Below the pieces are notes generated by a model. It did no database searches. It saw nothing but the letters and a program-made list of their open reading frames with translations, and was not told the origin of the DNA. DNA of 64,000 nucleotides from contig VWZW01004616.1 of assembly GCA_013397115.1 (NCBI GenBank), positions 1 to 64,000 on the forward strand, written 5' to 3'. Source of the stretch: Edolisoma coerulescens. Lineage: Eukaryota > Chordata > Aves > Passeriformes > Campephagidae. The translations under genes were made by a program, and so were the position numbers. Below, in pieces: positions 46,861 to 58,160 of the stretch. Within the stretch, counting starts at the first letter, position 1, and every line of letters starts with the position of its first letter.

Positions 46861-49800
46861 AATGTGTGTAGAGTGAATCCCAGCAAGACACAGGAGGAGG
46901 CTGGTACTTGAGAAGGAAGCTTCCCTAGAGCAAAGGGATCAAGTCCCCACCACACTGCCATCTGCTTGAAGCAAGAAAGAATAGATCATGCTTGGGGATG
47001 CAGTGGAAGCAGGCATCAGGGGATCTCTTCAGGTTTGTTACTGTTTTATTATTTTATAAGCCACTATGTGTAGGCTACAGATGTGGCCTGAGCCCGACTC
47101 ACAGTATTTTGTGTGTGGGATCTGAATTGTGCTGTCTGGTGTGCAATCTGCCTGTGGCATCATGCAGGGTGGGAAAAGGCTTTTCTTCTCCCCTCTGCAC
47201 ACAACCGTTGTAAGCATATATTCAGGTGAAGGGAATATGTGAATGAGCTGGGTACCTAAACTCAGCAGTAAACCTGTGCCTGCCCATTGAAATCAACTGT
47301 GTCATTCTGGTTTAAAAATAGGAGAGGGACAATCAGGAAAAATGTGTGCATGACATTCTCTGCTGCACGAGCTGTCCTGCAAGCTCAGCAGAGCCTATTA
47401 CCCACTGCATTTATGGACTGCCAACGACAGCTTTCCTGGCTCCTGCCAGCACAGGCCTTTGGGGCTTTTTCCTCCTCATATCTTCTGTCTCCAGCAGAGA
47501 CACTGGACCAGGAGCAAGGCCTCAGCCACAGCAAGCATTTGATCCTGTGTGTAGTGATGTCCTGCTCTGAGCATGCATGGACAAGGTTTTACTTGAGGAG
47601 CCACAAACCAGGTTGTACTCTCACTGCAGAAATCATGGAGGTGAGGAGGGCAACACAGAGCTTCTCTCTGCCCAACTCTGAAGATGAATGCCAAGGGTGT
47701 CCTCATCCCATGTGTGCCTCCTACATTGTCCTGGTGGCTTACCAAGGAAAAAACACCAGTGCCTGAATGAAAAAATATGTTTACACATCTCTTTAATTCA
47801 TTCCCAACCAAACACCCATCATTTGCTGCAGCCAGCAATATACACAATTAAAGGGTTTATTTTTGTGTTACACCATCTCTCCATAATTATGGAGTGTTTG
47901 TGAAGTGCAGCATTTCTGTGTGTATGTTTGAAGAAGTGACGGATCTGCCATTTTCTCCATTTCCTACTGTATCACCTACATTTTCCTTTCTGTCCACACA
48001 TCATTAGCTGCTTCCCTTCTACCAGACAACCAGCTCCATTAAGATAATGTTTTGAAAGAAAAAAACAAAGATGAAGCTGCTTGTGAAGTACCTTCACAGA
48101 CACTGAGAGAGGTGTCCGACAAGACACCATTTATTACTCTGTCATCTTTCTCATCTGTAAGTCTAGGACACCTTGAAATAAAACTTAATGATGTGAAACA
48201 GAGTTTAGAACCAGGAAAGAACTTTACAAATGTTTACTATATTCCTGTCAAACAGTTACAGAACTGTTAATTAGAATTCCTATGTATCATTATAGAAAAT
48301 GAGTCAGGAGTAACTGAATTTCAGAGTGACAGGAAAACCTGCAGGTTTTCTCCACTCTTCATTCAGTTCCTCCTTCTCTATAGGATGCTGGCAGGGGGAT
48401 GAATTCATACTACCAAACAGAAATAGAAGCTGTGAAAAAAAAGCACCAAAACGTACAAAATTTAGAAATGAAAGGACTATTATACAAAAATGTCAATAGT
48501 TAGCTTGGTACTTACACAACCCTTAAACGAAAACTTCATCAAAGTCTTTTGCAAAATAAATACTAGTGATGTCTGCTTTACATTTATCCAATGTGCTTCA
48601 TAAAGCTGTCCATTAGGATTCCTGGGTTATTTTATCCCACGTATTTGCAAAATGCTTAAATGGAGACATTTGGATTTAAATGCAACAGCAGTAAAATACA
48701 AAAATAGAAGGGATAACAGTAAAAAACTCCAGCATTTGATTTTAGATAATAATTTTATAGCAATAAGCTAACTTAGCATCTTAAATTACAATGAAAAGCA
48801 AAATAGATGAAGATATGAATATCTTCTGATCTTTACAGATATTATTCCTATTTTATTACAGTCTTTCATGTGCTTACTTTCCTTTTAGTCTTAACAATTA
48901 GCTATAAAGTTATGATACCTGCACATCACTGACTTGTTTGCTACTACCAGCTCCGACAGGAGTTTTCAGCACATGGATCACCTGCGATTTTTTGTTTAAA
49001 ATGCTGTTCCTTCATTGTCTAGTGTGACTTTGTACATCTTGATTCCCAAGTAATTTATTTTCCCAGCGGGAAGCATGCAAACTTGTCATACCTGACAAAA
49101 AAATTGCTTTGTTTACAAAAGTGTTTTTAAAAGAGTAATTTAAATCTGACCTAGTAAAACATCAAGTGTTTTCTTATCTATCAGCAATGGTATTCTTCTT
49201 ATCAAGTTATGCAGCCATTAGGACAACTGAGAAGTAGCATGCCTCTGTGTTATTTATTATTATGATGGCAATTATTTATCAATACTGTGGCTGCAATATT
49301 GTCCCTGGAGGCTTCCTACAATTGAAGTTACCCCTTTTGACAGTTTAATCACTTGAAGCTCTTTTGATACAAAATTACATAATTATCTAATTAACTGGAA
49401 AGGGATGTAAGTATTTCATATTTCTCTTTGACAAAAACAATAGAAGTGTCCCTTATGTTGGATAATTTTCTGTGGAGTAAATAAAGCAGTGGTATAGGAG
49501 CCCCTGTAAAATCATACAGTTATCCTATTGCACCCTTGTCACAGAAAGCCTGAGTGGGGCAGAGAAACCCATTACTGGCCCAAGAGCAGTGGTTTTGGGA
49601 ACATTACTCTGCTGCCCCTGATGCACACACGTGGAGTGAACGTCACTGAAGTCATGCGGGGCCCCAGCAAGCAGCCATGAGGCAAGTATTTCCTGTGCTC
49701 GTGTCATTTCTGTGACATAGCTTCAATTTCAACTCAGGAGAGTTTTCCCAGGCCCTTTTTTCTTGCCAGAAAAGAAAAACAAGGCAAACTATGAAATTGT

Positions 49801-49909
49801 TGGCTGCCCTTCTACCATAACGTTCTAATTCTCAGGCTTTTTATAGGTATCTGTCCACAGGCTTTAAGAAGGTTAAGTAACTTTTGTCAGTTACCACCAA
49901 AATTACAGT
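46861..49909. other. Unique DNA, very AT-rich from 48.4 kb
   Basis: No gene seen. The 159-codon plus frame at 47287-47766 overlaps a 123-codon minus frame and shows no domain. From about 48430 to 49500 the sequence is AT-rich, free of recognisable repeats, and carries many ATTA-type words; part of this is listed as a possible regulatory element. Confidence 0.55.
49100..49420. promoter_or_regulatory. Possible conserved non-coding element
   Basis: A repeat-free AT-rich stretch with many homeodomain-compatible words, for example TAATTA at 49388-49393 and ATTATTATGATGG near 49258-49270, and a balanced, non-simple composition of the kind seen in vertebrate enhancers. This is a judgement on sequence style only. 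It could be plain neutral AT-rich DNA. Confidence 0.2.
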
Positions 49910-49965
49910 CAGGCTTGATGATCTAGAGGTCTTTTCCAACATAAATGATTCTTTCATTCTATGAA
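49910..49965 (+). mobile_element. CR1 LINE 3' tail fragment
   Basis: Plus strand CTTGATGATCTAGAGGTCTT, TTCCAACATAAATGATTC and ATTCTATGA match the last 55 bases or so of a bird CR1. Everything upstream has been lost or was never copied. Confidence 0.85.
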
Positions 49966-50767
49966 AATAACACTTCCGATAACATGATTTCAATAGAAGA
50001 ATACACTTATGCTACACACAGTGCTGACTTCATGCAGTGCTTTTACATCATGGGTTAAAAACATGTGAAGACCAGCAACAGTTACTTAAACATGGGTTAG
50101 AAATGCTAAACATTGTCTGGGATCATTAAATAGCATGATTACAAAAGCTAATCTTTCAGCTGGGATAGGAAAGAGCCATGTAGGTGAATACATTTTGCCC
50201 TTTTATCTTGTCATTTCACTCATTATTTTCTCTTATGAATATTCATTTATGATGATTTTGGCTTGGCTCTTTGAATGGGTGTTTGCCTGAATGCAGTGGA
50301 TAGAAAAAATTGCCAACTTATAGAAAGGTATTTGCTTTAGCATTACCAGTGTCACAAGATACAGGATATCAGAGAATCAAGCCCTTAAGTCCTGCTTACC
50401 AGACAAGAAGAGCCTGCTTGCCATAGGAAAACCTGTTTTACCAGCTCAGCTACACCTTTTCTCACTTTTTTCTTCATAATCACTATTTAGCCAAATTGGA
50501 TATTGAAGACAACAGAACTGAATAAAACAAAAAGCACAAACAGGCCAGTGGAGATCCTTGAATGTCACTTGCATCTGAAATTAATTTATTCTGGCCAGCT
50601 GAGAGTGTTTATCCACTTAGGAAGCAGGAAAAGCAGCATGTCATACCTAGCCAAGCAAGACTGAAGAATATGGCTCACATGCAAAGGCCATGCAGTGAAT
50701 CTATTCATTACTATTTTAGCAGCACCTGGAGGCAATAGCTTACAGCCTAATGAGCTACACACAAAAG
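49966..50767. other. Unique non-coding DNA
   Basis: AT-rich with no gene and no recognised repeat. Confidence 0.6.
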
Positions 50768-50828
50768 GAGGGTTGTACTAGATGATCTTTAAAGGTCTCT
50801 TCCAACCCAAACTATCCTGTAAGTCTTT
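50768..50828 (+). mobile_element. CR1 LINE 3' tail fragment
   Basis: Plus strand GAGGGTTGTACTAGATGATC, TTTAAAGGTCTCTTCCAACC and a degraded terminal octamer identify the end of a CR1. It lies about 800 bases from the previous tail, in the same orientation. Confidence 0.82.
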
Positions 50829-52725
50829 GAAAACACAAGTGTGAACCTATAGTTATGTTTCAGTCTCAGTGACTGCAGACCTGAGTGAGGAAGTGTTGTA
50901 AGTGTTGGCCTTTCTCCCTGGGTCCCACACCTAAATGTAAAGCTGCAGAAAGCTGCTCCTTATGCACCTCAGCACCACACCACACATAGCATTATCTGTG
51001 CAGTTCTTCTTTAGGACAATATGAAAAGCCCAATGTGTTAAACATGCAAGCAACACACACTCCCTTCTACTTCAGCATTTTTTATCAGGGCAGCCACCAG
51101 AAAAAGGGAGTAGGGCTACCAATGCAGCTCAGCCCATGTGTATCCTGAATCCCAAACAATGGAAAGAGGTCTGAACAGCCATGTGAACTGCCAGAGGGGC
51201 CTGCCATCACAAAAAAAAAGACAGTAACCATATCCATCAAAGCACAGGTCAATGACCTTTTGCTTACTATGAGCTCACAGCCCTCTTGAACTTAATATAT
51301 TTTTTAAAATCAGCTGATGATTGAACACATGTTGCAAATATGGCACATCAAAGTGCCACCTTAGATCTTGAGTGTCCGTAAACTTTCCTTGATGGCAGCA
51401 GAGGAAACTGTCTCCTGGCAATACACGTTAAGTTCCTGCACGGTTTGGGCCTGACTTTTCTAGTGCTTAGGTCATACACTATGCTCTGGGTTTTTTTTTA
51501 AAACCTACCCATACTACAGAGGAGATTCCAAGAAATATTAATGTGAGCATTCACAGTGCAGAAAAAAAAATTGCTTCAGTTCAAGCAGAACAAGAAATGA
51601 CGGTCACCAAAGGACAAGGGAAAGGACAGCGAGTTCATTTGGCTACCCATCAAGGCCTTAGTGTAATTACACAGTGGGATCTTGCTGTGTTATTATGTCT
51701 TCATTAAATGGAGTTTGGTTTTATGTTGTTGGATTTGATACAAATTTGTGGGCATAATAACATAATTAAATAAAGAAATTAATTTATGTAAATACAAATA
51801 AAAGTTCATTGTTTTGTTATTGCTCCTGTTACCCAACTCAGAACCTCACATGACCAGGTTTCCTCATATAGCTCTTTACCAAAATCTTCTTCTACAGTGG
51901 TTTTTTTGGTCAAAATATAAAATCTCATCCCCTCTGCAGAGCTCTGCATTTAATAGGTGCAAGTTCTCAAAATCTGACTTCTGTTTTTTTGAAGGACGTG
52001 GCAAATTGCTATAGACAAAGATGCCGAGATGGCAAGAAACACATGACTGAGGCTTGCTGCGTTTTGATGATGGAGTGTCACATGCTGCCAAGCTGTCTCT
52101 AAACAAAATCATTTATACAGTAATAGCAGCTGAGATGTGAAAGCCAGATTAGACAACTCGTTGTTTTGAGGAATTTTTTCTTCTGAAGGTCTGATATGAA
52201 AAGGAAAGAGAAATCTGGAGAAAAAAGTAAAATAAAATGTTCATGCAATGTTTCTTTTCCCTTTGAATGGGAGAGTAGAAAGATTGGGAAACATGTTTCA
52301 AATCTTAACTACTACAGATGAAATATATAGAGATCAGAGCAAAAATTAAGATGAGAATTTTCAGATCCAGTTCTGGTTAGAGAAGTTACAAGGAAAAGCT
52401 TTTATTATGAAGGCATTATGAAGATTATCATCTTGAATAAAATTTTTAATTTTATTGTGTTTGTATACACAATGCCTAATTTTCCCTCCAGCTACAGCAT
52501 TTCACCTATAATGATAAAGTACTGTGTAGGCACATAAGACTACTAGAAAGTCTGGTATCGTACCAGTATAACTCTCAGACCTTAAGACTGAGCTAACTTC
52601 ACTAAAGTGCATAGACAGAGATATCTTTTTCCAGACAATTTTCTAGAAGTGTATTTCTTCTCAATACTCATTATAGCATTGCCTATTTATGAACACTAAG
52701 GCTGTAACAAGAACAGGCTGAATAG
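50829..52725. other. Unique non-coding DNA
   Basis: No gene seen. It contains the 12-bp perfect palindrome GTGTAATTACAC at 51661-51672 within an AT-rich stretch (51640-51800) that could be regulatory. Frames are below 80 codons. Confidence 0.55.
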
Positions 52726-53712
52726 CAGAGCTCAAAGGTTGTGATCAGCACAGTAGAATCCAGTTAGAGGCCTGTAGTCAGTGGCAGGGATCAATAGTGG
52801 GTCCAGTCTTATTCAGTTTATCAATGACCTGGACAAAGGGATGGAATGTACCCACAGCAAGTTGGATGATGATATGAAACTGGGGGAGTGGCCGATACAC
52901 CTGAAAACTGTGGTGCCATTCAGCTGGACCTTGACAGGCTGGAAAATTGGGTGGAGAGAAACTTCATGAGGTTCAACAATGGCAAGTGCAGGATCCTGCA
53001 CCTTGGGAGGAATAACCCCAAGTACCGGCCCAGGCCGGGGGCTGACCTCCTAGAGAGCACCTTTGTGGAGAAGGACCTGGCAGTCTTGGTGGATGACCAG
53101 TTGACCATGAGCCAGCAGTGCCCTTGTGGCCAGGAGGGCCAACTCCTGGGATGAATCGGGAAGAGTGTTGAGGGAGGTGGTCCTGCCCCTCTAAGCCCTG
53201 GTGAGGCACATCTGGAAATTCTCTGTCCAGTTCTAGGCTCCTCAGTATGAGAAAGAAAAGATGTGACTGGAGAGGGTCCAGTGGGGAGCCAGGGAGACGA
53301 AGAGGAGTCTGGAGCATCTCTTATGAGGAGACACTGCAGGAAACAGGCCTATTTAGTCTGGAGAAGAGAGGACTGAGAGCAAATCTCAATAATGCACATA
53401 AATATCTCAAAGGTGGGTGCCAGGAGGATGGTGCCAGACTCTTTTCAGGGGTGCCCAGCAACAGGACAAGGTGCAATGGTCATAAACTAAAACACAAGTT
53501 TCACCTCAATATGAGAAGTTATTTATGTTGAGGGTGGCAGAGCACTGGAACAGGCTGCCAGGGAGGTCATGGAATCTCCCTCTCTGGAGACATTCAGAAC
53601 CCACCCGGACACATTCCTGTGTCACCAGGTCTAGGTGACTGCCTTGGCAGGGGGTAGGACTAGATGATCGCCAGAGATTCTTTCCAACCCTAGTGATTCT
53701 GTGATTCTGTGA
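52726..53712 (+). pseudogene. CR1 LINE, longest copy, with broken reverse-transcriptase end of ORF2
   Basis: Almost 1 kb of a 5'-truncated CR1 ending in ATTCTGTGATTCTGTGA. It covers the C-terminal third of the ORF2 polyprotein: the region of the reverse-transcriptase active-site box, seen here as LDDDMKLG (52862-52885) where family members carry an F/Y-A-D-D box, then DLDRLENWVERNFMRFNNGK and the KDLAVLVDDQLTMSQQC part, then YLKGGCQEDGARLFSG near the end. The frame changes between about 52876 and 52888, a stop closes the second frame at 53152-53154, and a third frame (53247-53531) carries the last part. Endonuclease and most of the polymerase are absent, so it is dead. The 'accctagtgattctgtg' tail differs from the other copies and marks another subfamily. 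Confidence 0.93.
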
Positions 53713-56569
53713 ACTTTCTTTTAAAGTTAAAAATAAATGACATTGATGCCTTCTATTTGCAACACTTGAATTTTGTTCAGAGATGTGCCAGCAAGCAAAT
53801 TTACCTGTAAGTACCTTACATGCACTCTACGTCTACTAATGCCTATAGTTGTCCTCATGCAGAGGAAAAAAATTAAACACATCTAGGTATGCACCTATGG
53901 CATAGGCAGTATGCCATTTCCACTTGCTAACAGGCAAGATATTTATTGATGATAAATAAACAAATAAAGTTTGATTTCTTTGACTAGATATTTCATTTTC
54001 CCCCACATTTTTACTTCTGTAGTTATTTTTACCCCTGAGAGATTTTTTGAGAAGGGGATTGTTTCCTTGAATTTACAGTTATTTAGAATATTGTGCCTCT
54101 AAGTGTCCTCAGGCAGACAAACATTAAGAGAAAGGCAGAATAGAGCTGCTAAATATTCACAGGACTATAAAGGAGCCCCATGAATCCCAGCTGGGAAGGT
54201 GTTTGTTCTTGGCAGAAAATTTTGCATACAGGGAACTAAAGGATAGAAAATACGTGGTACACCTCCTCCAAGAAATTGTCACCTCAAATCATTGCTCTGG
54301 GCCAAGGTAACTCAATCAAGATAACTCAGCTGTTTTGATGCAGGACAGACCTTCTGAAACTAGCTCTTAAAAGGGAGTCTTCTTTGCTCCCTTATTGCTA
54401 CATAAGAGAAGAAGAAAACCTAATCCCTCTAGCAACTTGAATGTGCATGCTGAAACCTGGGTTGCAGAAAGATTTTCCAGCTTTCTGCCTCTGTCTGTGA
54501 GAAAGTCTTTGCTTTGTCACAGACACTGGCTGAAAACAGTTAGAAGTTTCTGTAAACTAATCCCTTTATCTTGCAGGTGCAGTATTGTTGTGATAATGAC
54601 CAGAGAAACATTTTGAAACAGGTGTTGTAAGATCTAACCAATTATTCTAAGGAGATGGATGGTAAGGGACCAATGGCCTTGTGCCATTCAAGCAAACTAA
54701 AATATAAAAACCGTCTTGTAAATTAATAAATAGTTATTTTTCTCCTTGGACTGGAATCAGTGTCCTTTCTCGCCGTTCCTGGTACAACAGCGACACTTGA
54801 AAGGCAAGCTGGTGTGTTGAGCTGGCCAAAACATGCTGATCTGCTTCGTGGATATCATCTCTGGGATGACATCAAGGCACTCCCTTCCTTGTGGTCTCAG
54901 TGCTAAACTTGTAACAAGTATCGTCAGATCCACCATCATCTCAGTGAGGGCACGAACCAGAGTGGGTGACATCACTGTTTAAAAAGGGTCACAGTGTAAC
55001 AGCTGAGAACTAGGATTTCCCAAAGACCCGAGTCAGGATAGAGCCTGGACACGTTGTGGGACAGACCAATGCAATGGATCATGGTCATGGCCAGTCACCA
55101 AGACCTGGTCTGCAAGGATGAGGAACTTCTTTGATTGAGAGGTGAGACAGATGAAAAACATCTGACATACTAGCAGAATTATGAAAATGAAAGACAACCA
55201 AGGGACTTGGGTGACCAGCTCAGACAGCAGGCAGGGAAATTATTTTCCCTCCAATTCAAAAATATTTTAATATGGTGTCTTGTTCAGCACTGAGAAAGCT
55301 GACAGTAGAAAATGTGATGCATAATTTAGAAAAAGAAAAGGAATACAAAAGCATGACAAAACCCCCTCTATTTCACTGACACTTCTCTTTTCCATGCACC
55401 ACATTCACAAAGAAAAATGATTCAGGGTACATGTGGCTGAGGACTGTAGTCCCCCTCATCTCTTGGGATCTGTCTACTCTGTGACATCTGATACCCCCTG
55501 TGTTTAACGCCCACTGTTCATATCACATGCAAGGAGGGTGGCCATGTCATCATGGGTACATCTTCTAAAAATAACTAATTTTCAGCTGGACTGTCTCTCT
55601 CATAGTCTGCACCAGCCTTTAAATGGAATATTGGCAGCTTGTTCTCCTCAAGTTACTGTCATGCCCCCTTTCCTTGGGATTTTTTCAAAGCAGTAAGGAC
55701 CAGAGCTCATACAGATATCCTTAGTGGAGTTAACCACTGGATTCTGGATTGCAGCAAACATTGTTACCCGGCTGTATTTTTTTTTACAAAGCAGAGCTCC
55801 CTGAAGTGAAAGACCAATGGAAAACTGACGAAATACTAAATTGAATGGAGGAAGGATGAAGAATACATCAGAAGAAAAGAAAAAAAGAAAAAAATAAGCA
55901 ATTTGAGATTTCTCAGGGGAGAGAGACAAGAAAAAAAAAGAGAGAAGGGGGAAGCATAAAATTATGGGAGGGATATAATGGGAGAAGAAGGGACCATCAG
56001 TACATGCAGCCACAAGAATATGGTGAGGCCAATACTATTCACACTCACAGGAGCATGAAATTATAATTACCACAATTCATGTAGGAGCTTCATAAGCCCT
56101 GGAGCAAAGACATTGCCTGTGGAGCCATGTAGACCACTGCTGATCTGTAGGAGAGACATGCTTCTGTCTTTCCCCTCAAATGCTGCTGCCTGGGGAACCA
56201 TAACAGGGTAATACTGTGATGAGGGAGGCTACGCTTAGAGATGATCCTACTGATTATAAACTCCATGAGGGAATGTGGCAGGCCAAGCTAACCCTGAAGC
56301 TCTGGTCTAGGACTGCCAGTGCTACTGCAGGTTCATGCAGGGTGAGCAGAGGGCTGGAGAACAAGATGAAGAGATTGTATCTACAGAATTATTTATTATG
56401 CTTTGAAGCTATAAACAAACATGTGAGAGGCCTACATTCCAAACTGAAGTGCATTCATCATTATTGTTAGCAATAATGATTAAAATAATTCTTTGCACTT
56501 CCAATACAAGTGTGAATCTCAGGAAAAAAATTCCTGAAAACATGAGAATATTATAATGAATTTAGCTTA
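53713..56569. other. Unique non-coding DNA
   Basis: No gene seen. A purine-rich tract with many GAAAAA words lies at 55845-55960; its complement makes the 121-codon minus frame (55648-56013), rich in F, L and S, which is a composition effect. No transposon recognised. Confidence 0.6.
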
Positions 56570-56680
56570 ACACGAACCCTGTGAAGTAGGCACCCTTATC
56601 TGCGCATTACAGAGTAGGAAATGTTGGCATAGGCAGATTGCAGTTTGCCCAGGGCCAAGCAGGAAATCCAGGGAACAGAT
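56570..56680 (-). mobile_element. MIR SINE relic
   Basis: The plus strand reads AACCCTGTGAAGTAGGCACC, TTATCTGCGCATTACAGAG, TTGCCCAGGGCCAAGCAGG and AAATCCAGGGAACAGATGAA. This is the reversed MIR order: L2-like 3' end ('aaccctgtgaggtagg'), the 'attttacagatgaggaaa' part, the 'cttgcccaaggtcacacag' core. It is the clearer of the two MIR copies. Age and lack of coding are as known for the family. Confidence 0.78.
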
Positions 56681-58079
56681 GAATAAAGTCCCATGCTCAT
56701 GAATGCCAGCCCTCTGCCTCAGTCACAAGATCATTTTTCCTTTCCTTCATTTGATAAATTGCAAAATAATTAAGTTAGGCAAATCCATAATTATGGGTTT
56801 GAAAATAACCTTCATGCCATCTCCCAGCCCAGGGTATTCAGAACTACATGGGAACAGAAGTCTGGTAAAGGAAGTTTTCTCTACGTTCCATGTATGCCAG
56901 GAGTGCAGATGACCAGTAAACTTAAGCATCAAATTATGTAGTCTTTATAGGCACATCCAGTATCAAGGATTTGAAAGAGGTACTGGAGCAGACCCAGAAC
57001 TTCTTTAGATTCACTTTATATTACAAACATGAATTTTTTTAGTTCTTTCTCAGGACCAATGCATGTTAAATTACACCAGGGAGGCTGTGCTGCTTTGCAC
57101 AAGAGACCCAGTGAGCTTCACCACAGAACACACGGTCAGTCTCTCCTTGAGGAAATTATTGGGAGGCTGGATAAGGTCCAGGATCCTTTTCACCAAGGCA
57201 GGACTCAAACATTGCTCATCCTAATAAGTGAATGCTTTCAGCATTAAGCAATTTATCAACAGGTGGAATTAGTCACCATCTTCCCTGTTTAGCTTTCAGC
57301 CTAATCTGGCTGTCATTTCCACAAAATTCTTATCAGCTCAGATCTCATAGGCAAGAAAGGGCAGAAAAGATTTATCTTGCTTGTGACAGTCCTTCAGCAT
57401 GGCTTGAGACGGGCAGCCAGCTGCACGGCCCTGCAGGAGCCAGACCTGCATCAGCTCTGTTCAGCCCCGCAGCAGACACACAGGGCAGCCTGTCGCTGTT
57501 CTCAGACCAGAGTGCACTAAGCGAGCCTGCGCTCTGGGAGTCATTGCGGTGCAGACATTTGCCCTGACTACTCTGCCTGCTGGCAGCATCAGCCCAGCAA
57601 GCCTTCACAGCTTCGGGTTTCTGGGCTGGTGTTTCTGCACAGCACTGTGGTGTGACAGTTTCATGTGCAAACCCATCTGAAGGCACGTTGGAGGCCTCTT
57701 GCCCATCACTGTGTTGCACGTAGAGTACGCTTGGAGACACAAGAGGTATTAGTGACAGAAGCATAAATGTTTAGGGCCTTAATGTGTTTCCAAGACTAAG
57801 AGCAGCCAACAGACAGATTCTGTGGATGTAATTTTAGATTTAACATTCAACAGTGCCTGTCTGGTGTCTAAGTCTTCTTGCAGATCTAACATGAAGATTT
57901 TCACTGCCTGAGCCACATCAGAGGTGGAAGAAAGACTCTGTAGTGCAGCTATTCAGATTTCTTCTGCACTTCTTACCTAAACACATAATTTCATACATGT
58001 TCTTCCTTTAAAACTGTGATCCAGTAATATCTTATTTGTATGCTTCTGCACCTAATGCGTCTTGTACCAGCTTCAAGTT
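56681..58079. other. Unique non-coding DNA
   Basis: No gene supported. Around 57400-57700 GC rises and overlapping frames of 130 codons (minus) and 111 codons (plus) appear; neither shows a known domain. Confidence 0.55.
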
Positions 58080-58160
58080 TGGTGGACTTGGTAGTGTTTT
58101 TAACTGGAGTCAATGATTTTGAAGGTCTTTCCAACCTAAATGATTCTATGACTCTGTGAT
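58080..58160 (+). mobile_element. CR1 LINE 3' tail fragment
   Basis: Plus strand TGGACTTGGTAGTGTTTTTA, then TTTTGAAGGTCTTTCCAACC, TAAATGATTCTATGACTCTG. This is the CR1 3' end including part of the 'cttggtagtgtt' 3' UTR segment, with the terminal octamers slightly decayed. Confidence 0.88.

Noticed and set aside
47287..47766. 159-codon plus-strand frame as a gene
   Set aside because: No domain or family motif, overlapped by a 123-codon minus frame, no splice or promoter context. Length is within chance for GC-richer DNA.
47881..47892. Palindrome CCATAATTATGG, also present at 56785-56796
   Set aside because: Two copies of a 12-mer are expected by chance many times over in 64 kb of AT-rich DNA, and the word is too long in its AT part for a canonical CArG box.
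49850..49895. Possible MIR fragment just before a CR1 tail
   Set aside because: Only GGTTAAGTAACTT matches well; the following bases do not continue the family pattern.
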